Assembly (NCBI GenBank): GCA_934548045.1
Contig: CAKTEM010000003.1
Coordinates: 96,363-160,362, forward strand
DNA length: 64,000 bases
Reading direction: 5' to 3'
Source of the DNA: an uncultured Faecalibacterium sp.
GTDB taxonomy: Bacteria > Bacillota > Clostridia > Oscillospirales > Ruminococcaceae
Shown in pieces: positions 41,901 to 50,100 of this stretch; positions within the stretch are counted from its first letter, which is position 1; every line of letters begins with the position of its first letter. Both the position numbers and the translations under genes were made by a program. The notes beneath the pieces were generated by a model that saw nothing but the letters and a program-made list of their open reading frames with translations, ran no database searches and was not told the DNA's origin.

Positions 41901-42216
41901 TTCCCGTGAGGGAACAGCAGGGTAAATGATAAGAAGGTAAATGAAGAAAATAGCAATAGAATAAAGTCAGGAACACGCTGGAGAAGAAGGTTTGTATCCA
42001 AGCTGCCGCTCCTGTTGGATACAAGACTATCACGTTTGCGCTAAAAATACAAGCCTTTTTTGAAAATTTCTCTTCAAAACAGCGAGAAAAAGCGCACTTT
42101 TGGCGGAACGCACAAATTTAGGACCGATTTCTCTGGTAAAGTGCCGAAAGATTCGGAGTTGTATCGGACTCTGCGAAAAGAGAGAGCCGGAGGACGCAAA
42201 ACCCAAAGAGTTCACC
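41900..42216. other. intergenic stretch without a recognised gene
   Basis: Visible here are a small hairpin GTTCCC/GGGAAC near 41903 and a perfect 10-bp inverted repeat, TTGTATCCAA and TTGGATACAA, at about 41992-42024. The latter is not followed by a T-run on either strand. No convincing reading frame is seen. The inverted repeat could be an operator or part of a small RNA. Confidence 0.4.
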
Positions 42217-42245
42217 TTTACAAGAGAGGGACGGTGTGCTAAGAT
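42217..42245 (+). promoter_or_regulatory. promoter of the second MATE gene
   Basis: TTTACA (42217-42222), 17-base spacer, TAAGAT (42240-42245), directly abutting a Fur-box-like palindrome. Confidence 0.6.
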
Positions 42246-42259
42246 GATACTGATTATCA
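42245..42259 (+). promoter_or_regulatory. Fur-box-like operator
   Basis: TGATACTGATTATCA matches the 7-1-7 Fur consensus TGATAAT-N-ATTATCA at 13 of 14 defined positions. It covers the end of the -10 box and the expected transcription start, an ideal site for repression by iron-loaded Fur. Confidence 0.65.
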
Positions 42260-42340
42260 TACACTGAGAGTTTGCGCTTTTTTAGAAAAGAAAGAAGAAC
42301 CGACGGGGAATTCCCCCGAAAACCGGAAAGGAGAGTGCGG

Positions 42341-43717
42341 ATGAAAACCGAAAGCATCCCGAAATCAAAAGCACCTTTGTTTGGCGGACGGAAACCGCTG
42401 TTTACCCAGAAAGAACTCCTGAAACTGACTGGCCCGTTGCTGGTCGAGCAGCTGCTGGCCGTCACGGTCGGCATGGCCGATACCATGATGGTCTCTCGCT
42501 GCGGCGAGGCGGCCATCTCGGGCGTCAGTCTGGTCGATATGATCAACAACCTGATCATCGTCCTGTTTGCGGCTCTGGCGACCGGCGGCGCAGTCGTCGT
42601 CAGCCAGTACCTCGGCGCACGGGAGCAGGAACACGCCAACAACAGCTCCGGACAGCTGATTCTGCTCAGCGCGCTGCTGGGTGCGGCAGTCGGCCTGTTC
42701 TGCTTTGTGCTGGCACGGCCGATGATCCGGCTCTGCTATGGCAGCATCGACGCGGATGTTCTGGACGCCGGTGTGTTGTACCTGAAGATCACGGCACTGA
42801 GCTATCCGTTCCTCGCACTGTATAACGCAGGTGCGGCTCTGTACCGCAGTATGGGCAACTCTAAAATCTCGATGCAGATCAGTATCCTGATGAACGTCAT
42901 CAACATCGTCGGCAATGCGGTCTGCATCTTTGTCCTGAAAATGGGCGTCGACGGCGTTGCGTGGCCCAGCGTTGTCTCCCGTGTGGTGGCGGCTGTCCTC
43001 ATCCTGACGCGCTGCTACCAGAAGGGCCAGATGCTGACCGTTCCCAAGACGGGAAAACTGAACGGCAAGATGGCAAAGCGAATCCTGAGCATCGGTATCC
43101 CGTCGGCGTTCGAGAACAGCCTGTTTCAGGCAGGCCGTATCCTCGTTGTCAGCATGATCTCCACCTTTGGCACCGTCCAGATCGCGGCGAACGCTGTCGC
43201 GAACAACCTCGACGGCATGGGCTGCATCCCGGGTCAGGCCATCAGTTTGGCGATGATCACGGTCGTCGGTCGGTGCATCGGCGCAGGCGACAACGACCAG
43301 GCGGTTTACTACACCCGGAAACTGTTGCTCTGGGCGTATATCGCGATGGGCATCTTCAACGGTGCAATCCTGATTTTTCTGCGTCCGCTGGTCGGCATTT
43401 ATGAGCTTTCGGGCGAGACAATGGAGCTTGCAATTTTGCTGGTCCGCATCCATGCAGGCTGCGGCATCCTGCTCTGGCCCTGCTCCTTTGTCCTGCCGAA
43501 CGCTCTGCGCGCCGCGAACGATGTCAAGTTCACGATGATCGTCTCCATCCTCTCGATGGCAGTCTGGCGTCTGGGCTTCAGCTACGTCATCGGCGTCAAG
43601 ATGGGAATGGGCGCGGTCGGCGTCTGGATCGCAATGGTCGTCGACTGGGTCTGCCGTGTCATCTGCTTTGTGGCACGCTTCCAAAGCGGCGTCTGGAAAA
43701 CGAAATATAAGGCATAA
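42341..43717 (+). CDS. MATE family efflux transporter (second copy, Fur-type operator)
   Basis: A 458-residue membrane antiporter of the MATE family, with about 12 helices in two repeats. Landmarks are LTGPLLVEQLLAVTVGMADTMM in the first helix, ATGGAVVVSQYLG, and GIPSAFENSLFQAGRI at the start of the second half. It is not closely similar to the MATE protein at 16360. ATG 42341 follows GGAAAGGAGAG. A Fur-like box at the promoter suggests it is made when iron is short, perhaps to export a siderophore-like or metal-stress compound; this is inference. The exonuclease gene follows after 20 bases. Confidence 0.9.
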   Translation: MKTESIPKSKAPLFGGRKPLFTQKELLKLTGPLLVEQLLAVTVGMADTMMVSRCGEAAISGVSLVDMINNLIIVLFAALATGGAVVVSQYLGAREQEHANNSSGQLILLSALLGAAVGLFCFVLARPMIRLCYGSIDADVLDAGVLYLKITALSYPFLALYNAGAALYRSMGNSKISMQISILMNVINIVGNAVCIFVLKMGVDGVAWPSVVSRVVAAVLILTRCYQKGQMLTVPKTGKLNGKMAKRILSIGIPSAFENSLFQAGRILVVSMISTFGTVQIAANAVANNLDGMGCIPGQAISLAMITVVGRCIGAGDNDQAVYYTRKLLLWAYIAMGIFNGAILIFLRPLVGIYELSGETMELAILLVRIHAGCGILLWPCSFVLPNALRAANDVKFTMIVSILSMAVWRLGFSYVIGVKMGMGAVGVWIAMVVDWVCRVICFVARFQSGVWKTKYKA

Positions 43718-43737
43718 AATAGGAAGGGAACGTGGAA

Positions 43738-44490
43738 ATGAAACTCATCAGCTGGAATGTCAACGGCCTGCGCGCCTGCTTGACCCATGATTTCGCCGCG
43801 AGCTTCGCCGCGCTGGATGCGGATATCTTCTCGGTGCAGGAGACTAAGATGCAGCCGGGTCAGGCAGATTTCGCGCCCGAGGGCTACACCGAGTATACAT
43901 ACTCCGCCGAGAAGAAAGGCTATTCCGGTACGGCCTGCTGGTGCAAACAGCCGCCGCTGGCCGTGACGCAGGGCATTGGTATCGAGCAGCACGACCACGA
44001 GGGCCGGGTGCTGACGCTGGAGTATCCGGGATTCTATCTCGTCAACTGCTACACCCCGAACAGTCAGGATGGTTTAAAGCGGCTGGACTACCGGATGAAC
44101 TGGGAGGACGATTTCCGCGCCTACCTGCTGGCTCTGGACGCGAAAAAGCCGGTCATCCTCTGTGGTGACCTGAATGTTGCCCATCGGGAAATTGACATCA
44201 AGAACCCCAAGACCAACCGGATGAGCGCAGGCTTTACCGATCAGGAGCGCGCCAAAATGACCGAGCTGCTGGAAGCAGGCTTTGCGGACAGCTTCCGCGT
44301 TCTGCATCCGGAGGAAGTCAAGTACAGCTGGTGGAGCTACCGTTTCCACGCCCGGGAAAAGAACGCAGGCTGGCGCATCGACTATTTCCTCGTCTCCAAC
44401 CGTATCGCGGACAAAATCAAAGTTGCTGAAATCCACAACGAAATTTTTGGCTCCGACCACTGCCCGGTCGAATTGCAGATCGAACTGTAA
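43738..44490 (+). CDS. xth: exodeoxyribonuclease III
   Basis: This 250-residue cytoplasmic DNA-repair enzyme cleaves at abasic sites and trims 3' blocked ends. All hallmarks of the exonuclease III/APE family are present: SWNVNGLRACL, QETKMQPGQ (metal-binding Glu), CYTPNSQ, LCGDLNVAH (Asp-x-Asn), WRIDYFL and SDHCPVEL (catalytic Asp-His). I use ATG 43738; GTG 43732, two codons earlier, is closer to AGGAAGG and may be used instead. It is placed in the same transcript as the MATE gene. Confidence 0.94.
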   Translation: MKLISWNVNGLRACLTHDFAASFAALDADIFSVQETKMQPGQADFAPEGYTEYTYSAEKKGYSGTACWCKQPPLAVTQGIGIEQHDHEGRVLTLEYPGFYLVNCYTPNSQDGLKRLDYRMNWEDDFRAYLLALDAKKPVILCGDLNVAHREIDIKNPKTNRMSAGFTDQERAKMTELLEAGFADSFRVLHPEEVKYSWWSYRFHAREKNAGWRIDYFLVSNRIADKIKVAEIHNEIFGSDHCPVELQIEL

Positions 44491-44525
44491 ATCCCTGCCT
44501 ATACATTGTAATAAGGAGAGCGTTT

Positions 44526-45011
44526 ATGCTGAAAAATTACCTTATCATCTTCTTCATCTCGATGGTTCCGCTCATTGAGCTGCGCGGTGCGATCCCCATC
44601 GGTCTGGGAATGGGCCTGCCGGTGCTGCCGACCTATCTGGTCTGCGTCGTCGGCAACATGCTCCCGGTGCCGTTCATCTATCTGTTTGCCCGGAAGGTCC
44701 TCATCTGGGGCTGTGACAAGCCGCTGATTGGCAAGTTCTGCAAATTCTGCATCGTCAAGGGCGAAAAGGGCGGCCGCGCGCTCGAGGCCAAGGCAGGCCG
44801 TGGTCTGCCGCTGGCTCTGCTCCTCTTCGTCGGCATCCCTCTGCCCGGCACCGGCGCATGGACGGGTACGCTGGCATCCTCTATCCTCGATATGAAGTTC
44901 AAGGATGTGCTGTTTGCCTGCATGGGCGGCGTGCTGCTGGCCGGCGTCATCATGGGTCTGGCAAGCGCAGGTCTGCTGGGTGCGCTGAGTACGCTCTTTG
45001 CCGTGGGCTGA
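44526..45011 (+). CDS. small multidrug export family membrane protein
   Basis: A 161-residue membrane protein with about four helices that fits the family annotated as small multidrug export proteins (COG2426), in PLIELRGAIPIGLGMGLP and FVGIPLPGTGAWTG. Both signatures resemble re-entrant motifs of the wider DedA-like group. Transport activity for this family is poorly documented. ATG 44526 follows AAGGAGAG, 35 bases after the exonuclease gene. The function is therefore tentative. Confidence 0.8.
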   Translation: MLKNYLIIFFISMVPLIELRGAIPIGLGMGLPVLPTYLVCVVGNMLPVPFIYLFARKVLIWGCDKPLIGKFCKFCIVKGEKGGRALEAKAGRGLPLALLLFVGIPLPGTGAWTGTLASSILDMKFKDVLFACMGGVLLAGVIMGLASAGLLGALSTLFAVG

Positions 45012-45084
45012 GTCAAGAGGGGAAGCGGCCAAAATCGGAAAGGCTTTGTCGTGTAAAATGACAATGGAATTCCGCCCCGAAATA

Positions 45085-45093
45085 TGCTACAAT
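45085..45093 (+). promoter_or_regulatory. extended -10 promoter of the dipeptidase gene
   Basis: TGC directly followed by TACAAT (45088-45093). The -35 region is poor. Confidence 0.45.
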
Positions 45094-45140
45094 GAACAAC
45101 GATGTGTCTTTATAAGACCAAAGAAAGGACGATTGAGATC

Positions 45141-46529
45141 ATGGATCAGGCATTGAACCAGAAGATCGACGCATTTATTGCGGCGAATAAAGAACAGCTC
45201 TTGAAGGATATTGCGGCCCTCGTCGCCATCAACAGCGTCGAGACGGCACCTGCTGAAGGTGCGCCGTTTGGCCCGGGCGCGCGTGCCGCTCTGGACAAAA
45301 CGCTGGAACTGGCCGCAGGCATGGGTCTGGCGACCCACAACTGCGAGAACTATATGGGTTACGCAGAGCTGGCTGGTGCTGATTCCGAGAAATATCTGGC
45401 GACCATCTGCCACGTTGACGTTGTGCCGGAGGGCAACGGCTGGTCCGCTGACCCGTTCGAGATGCGGATTCAGGACGGCTGGCTGCTGGGCCGCGGCGTT
45501 GCCGATGACAAAGGCCCGATGGTGGCGACCCTGTACGCTCTGAAATTCCTCAAGGAAGAGGGCGTCTCCCTGAAATACCCCATCCGTGCCCTCATCGGCG
45601 ACAACGAGGAGACCGGCATGGGCGATGTTGACTACTACCTCAAGCACTACACCGCGCCGGTTTTCTGCTTCACCCCGGATGCTGAGTTCCCGGTCTGCAA
45701 CGGCGAGAAGGGCCAGTTCCGCGGCAAGCTCGTCAGCCCGGTCTGCAATGGCGTCATCAAGGAGATCGTCGGCGGCGTGGCAAACAATGCCGTTCCCGAC
45801 CGTGCCAGCGCACTGGTCGAAACCGACATCACCAAGTTGAAGAACGCTCCTAACATCACCCTCGAGCCGGAGGGAACCGGTGTTCGTATCCGCAGCTGGG
45901 GCAAGTCCGGCCATGCAGCGATGCCGGCTGGCACCGTCAACGCCATCGGTCTGGTGATGAACTACCTGCTGGATAACGACCTGTGCAACGAGGCAGAGCG
46001 TGCTTATCTGGAATCCGTCATGAAGCTGCACAGCTCCACCGCTGGCGAGGGTCTGGGCATCGCCTGCGAGGATGGCCCCTTCGGCCCCCTGACCATCATC
46101 GGCGGCCGCATCTATATGGAAGACGGCAAGATGGTCCAGACGCTGGACAGCCGCTTCCCGACCTGCACCAACGGCGAGAAAATCGAGGCTGGCATCCGCG
46201 CAGCCATCGGCACCGGTGCAGAGCTGGTGGACGCAAGCACCGAGGAGCCGTTCTATATCGAGGCAGACACTCCGGCAATCAAGGCCTGCATCGAGACTTA
46301 CAACGAAGTCACTGGCGAGAACGCTACTCCGTTCACGATGGGCGGCGGCACCTACGCCCGTCACTTTCCGTATGCGGTCAGCTTTGGCCCCGAGCATAAC
46401 GACATGGTCCTGCCCGAGTTTGGCGGCCCGATGCACGGCGCAAACGAGGCGGCTCCCATCGACAAGCTGCTGGAAGCACTGAAGATCTATATCATCGCTC
46501 TGCTCCGCCTCGAAGAGATCGATTTTTAA
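45141..46529 (+). CDS. M20 family dipeptidase (PepV-like)
   Basis: This 462-residue di-zinc peptidase hydrolyses dipeptides in the cytoplasm. Metal and catalytic motifs are in order: TICHVDVVPEG (His and catalytic Asp), VADDKGPM (bridging Asp), IGDNEETGMGD (catalytic Glu and metal Glu), TPDAEFPVCNGEKG and, at the end, GGTYARHFPYAVSFGPEH (final metal His). The long lid domain inserted in the middle is typical of PepV. ATG 45141 has AAAGGACG; the frame extends to 45102 but lacks a ribosome site there. The DUF3842 gene follows after five bases. Confidence 0.93.
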   Translation: MDQALNQKIDAFIAANKEQLLKDIAALVAINSVETAPAEGAPFGPGARAALDKTLELAAGMGLATHNCENYMGYAELAGADSEKYLATICHVDVVPEGNGWSADPFEMRIQDGWLLGRGVADDKGPMVATLYALKFLKEEGVSLKYPIRALIGDNEETGMGDVDYYLKHYTAPVFCFTPDAEFPVCNGEKGQFRGKLVSPVCNGVIKEIVGGVANNAVPDRASALVETDITKLKNAPNITLEPEGTGVRIRSWGKSGHAAMPAGTVNAIGLVMNYLLDNDLCNEAERAYLESVMKLHSSTAGEGLGIACEDGPFGPLTIIGGRIYMEDGKMVQTLDSRFPTCTNGEKIEAGIRAAIGTGAELVDASTEEPFYIEADTPAIKACIETYNEVTGENATPFTMGGGTYARHFPYAVSFGPEHNDMVLPEFGGPMHGANEAAPIDKLLEALKIYIIALLRLEEIDF

Positions 46530-46534
46530 CGTAA

Positions 46535-46951
46535 ATGAGAGTTTTAGTCATTGATGGACAGGGCGGCGGCTTGGGCCGTCAGCTGGTCGCGGCGATTGCA
46601 GCGGCCTGCCCGGAGGCGGAACTGCTGGCCGTTGGCACAAACAGTCTTGCAGCTTCGTCCATGCTCAAGGCCGGCGCACGCCGTGCCGCCACCGGTGAAA
46701 ACGCGGTGGTCGTCAACTGCCGGACAGCGGATGTCATCGTCGGCCCCATCGGCATCGTCATTGCAGATGCTCTGATGGGCGAGATTACCCCGAAAATGGC
46801 GATGGCGGTCTGCCAAAGCAGCGCGAAACGGGTGCTGGTTCCCATCAACCACTGTGATAACTATGTGGTCGGCGTTCCGGAACAGCCCATCGCCCAGCTG
46901 GTGCAGGCTGCGGCACAAAAAATAAAACAGCTGTGCGCCGGAAACTGCTAA
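46535..46951 (+). CDS. DUF3842 family protein
   Basis: This 138-residue soluble protein matches the DUF3842 family of Clostridia. A nucleotide-binding-like start (VLVIDGQGGGLGRQLV) is followed by alternating beta strands and helices in a Rossmann-like pattern, with conserved GPIGIVIADALMGEITPKMA. No activity is known for the family. It starts five bases after the dipeptidase stop and is in the same operon, followed by a terminator. Confidence 0.85.
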   Translation: MRVLVIDGQGGGLGRQLVAAIAAACPEAELLAVGTNSLAASSMLKAGARRAATGENAVVVNCRTADVIVGPIGIVIADALMGEITPKMAMAVCQSSAKRVLVPINHCDNYVVGVPEQPIAQLVQAAAQKIKQLCAGNC

Positions 46952-46960
46952 AAAACAACG

Positions 46961-47004
46961 AAAACAGGCATACCTTGGAGAGATCCGGGTATGCCTGTTT
47001 TTTC
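46961..47004 (+). terminator. terminator after the DUF3842 gene
   Basis: A stem of about 14 bp, AAAACAGGCATACC against GGTATGCCTGTTTT, followed by further T. Confidence 0.88.
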
Positions 47005-47049
47005 GTTTATTCGCACAAATTCCGGAGACATTTTTCGGTACAAATCCCG

Positions 47050-47079
47050 TTGACTTTTCAGGGCTGTATCGAATACACT
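47050..47079 (+). promoter_or_regulatory. promoter of the surface protein gene
   Basis: TTGACT (47050-47055), 18-base spacer, TACACT (47074-47079). Confidence 0.55.
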
Positions 47080-47136
47080 TGATTTGTGAAAATGCGATGA
47101 TTCGCAAAGAATCAGGAATGGAAAGGAACTACGACG

Positions 47137-50100
47137 ATGAAGAGACTTCTGGCTATTTTGCTCGCTTCCGCAATGGCGTTTCACCTCATGCCGCTTCAGG
47201 CAATCGCGCTGTCTGGCCGGTTCTCTTCGTCGGTACCAGCTGAAATGGCGGAAAATCCGGAGGAGCTAGGGCAGGGGAGCTTGGAAAAGCGTTTCTGGAA
47301 CAGTGAGGAGGAAGAAAACAGCGCAGATTTTTCTGCCGGAAACCGTATCACGAGCATTACGATGAACGGCAGAACGGCAATCGTGACGTATGCTGCTGAG
47401 ACGGACGCAGAGCTCGTGGTCGGCATTTATGCGGACGACACCGAAGAAGAGCTGATTGCCAGTGGAACGGTGGGCGCGGCGAAAACGACGGATGGCACCG
47501 CGAAAATAGAAATCGTCGGCACGATTCCGGAGAATTATGTCATCAAGGGATATCTGTTTGCAAAAGAGGAACATGTGCCGCTCTGTGAGCCGTTCAAAAG
47601 CAGCTTTTACACGCAAGAAATCGCTGATATTAAAAATGCAACGGTCAAGGAGTTCCCGGAAGACCGGGTGCTGAACCTCGATGAGGACGACAAAACGAAT
47701 TTTGCAGTCGTAAAGCAGGGCGTGACGCTGGTGAAAGCTGAAAATGGCATGAATAAAGTCACTCAGCAAGATGAAGAGAGTTTGACGTATACCATCGCAA
47801 ACGCAGGCGAAGAGATTCGGAACCTGCGTGTCGGGGATGTTCTGGTGTTGGACGAACTGAATGAAAATCCGCTCATCTTACGAGTGAACAGCCTTTCAGT
47901 CAGCGGCGGTGCTGTCACTCTGATTGGTGACGATACGCTGAGATTGGAAGATGTGTTTTCTGCACTCAAAATTGAGAAAGCTGGGAGCAGCCAGAGCGTT
48001 GAGGAACTTTCCAGAGAAACGGCGAAGGGCAGCACTACGCTGAAAACGGATTACAGCGTGGCGGTTTACATCAGCGAAAACGAAAGGGAAATCTCGCTTT
48101 CTATGGAAAATCAGGTGGAAGGGAACGCTGAACTGAGCGAAAAGGGCGAGGAAAGCGTTTCGTTTGGGCCGGTTTCTGAAATATTGGCACGTGGCATTTC
48201 CCTGAATATTGAGCCGGTGGTGAAAGTCCGTGCAGAAGGCAAAGCAAACGCAAAGTTTTCGCTCAAGACGGAAGACGGCGTCCGCTGGGATGGAAATTTC
48301 CACAACACGGGAAAAGACCCGGCGGCAGAACTGGAATCGCCTGCGGATACTTCGGTGACGGTGACGGCAGAGCTTGCGCCGGTGCTGGAAATTTTTGACG
48401 GTATGACGGAAATGACGTTGAAAAATCAGACCGGCATCCGGGCAGAATCCACGAGAAAAGGCGGCGAAGAGCTGGAAGATGGAGTAAAGCACGTCTGCAA
48501 AGAGTGCTATTCGGTGACGAAGACAGAGACTTCCCGGGTAGAAGCGGAGATTCGCCGAAGCAAAGGCGAAAAGGCGCAGAAAGCGACCCTTTCCAAAATT
48601 GAAAAGACCTTGGGGAAAACGTATGATTCGCCGGAATATGGGGAGTCGGGCGATGGTGACTGTCCGCACCGGAGTTACCGTGTAAGGCTGACGCTGGATG
48701 GAGTGAAAACCGAGGGCGTAGCTGTTTTCCAAAAGGACAGCGAGGATGCGCTGATATTCGTTGGAGCAACGGATGAAAGCGGCATTGCGGAAGTCTATCT
48801 TGTGCCGGGAGAATATGCTTTTACAGCGAAGACCGGCGGAAAAGAATACAGTGGTGCGTGCGAAATAATCGACTATCCGATGGAAATCGTTCTGAAACCG
48901 CAGGAAGAGGAAGAACCTGAGCCGCCGGAAGAAATCGTGGAAGCCTTTGGAAACTGCGGTGAAAATCTGCGCTGGATCGTGGACAAAAACGGAACACTGA
49001 CGATCGACGGCAGCGGTGAGATGTTCGACTATGATGCCGACCCGGCGAGAAAGAACCTTCCGCCGTGGAGCGAGGAAGAGTTGCAGAAACGGTTCGGGAT
49101 GGAGAATGTGTCTATCACAAAAATCGTTCTGAAAAACGGTATCACGAGGATCGGAGATGCGGCATTTGCAGGGATGAAAATCACTGAGGTCAATATCCCG
49201 GAAACGGTGACGAGCTTCGGTGCGTTCAGCTTCAAGAATTGTGAGAGCTTGAAAAAAGTGGAGTTTCCGGCAACGCTGACGGAAATCGGAAGAGAAGCCT
49301 TTGCGGACTGCACAGCATTGGAAGAAGTCGTCTATGAAGGCAATAAAAAGGGATGGAGTGCCATCGACATCCGCCCGGGCAATGAACGGCTGACAAATGC
49401 AAAGATAACCTATCAGACAGCCGACGAACCGGAAGACGAAATAAAAGATAACGAAACAGAGGATAAACCCGGCGAAGACGGCAAAGAGGATGAGAAGGGA
49501 GACGAATCAAAAGAGGACAAATCCGAAGAAGGAAATAGGGACGAGGATAAAGAAGATACACCGGATGAGGGCGGAAAAGACGATATCCCTGACGATACCC
49601 CAAAAGAAGACGAGAAAGAAGATGACAAGGAAGAACCCGGTGCGGATGACAAAGACGAGGTGAAAGAAGACCGGCCCGGAGAGGGAGACAAGCCGGGCGA
49701 GAGCGACAAAGATGAAGACGGAGATGAACCAAAAGAGGACGACAAAAACGAAGAAATCCCCGGCGGTGAGGGCAATAAGGAGGATGGAAAGGAGGATAAG
49801 CCCGGCGAAGGGGATAAAGATGGAGAAATAGAAGACAAGCCAAATACGGATGATAAAGAGGATGACAAGAAAGATGACGAGCTGGAGAAACCGGCAGAAA
49901 GCCCCAACACAGGCAAGTGCGGTGAGAATCTGATTTGGGAGCTTTCGGAAAATGGCGTGCTGACGATTCGCGGCAGTGGCAGGATGGATGATTATGAAGA
50001 GACGAAGACGCCGTGGAACGTGCAAAACGTGAAAGATGTCGTGATAGAAAACGGTGTCAAGTCCATTGGTCGGAACGCCTTCAGAGGCTGTGAAGGGGTG

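Noticed and set aside
41868..42001. Minus-strand hydrophobic small frame resembling a type I toxin
   Set aside because: It has only a TTG start without a ribosome site, runs through the folC terminator and into folC antisense, and has no visible antitoxin promoter.
41992..42024. 10-bp inverted repeat as a terminator
   Set aside because: There is no T-run on either strand and no gene ending nearby.
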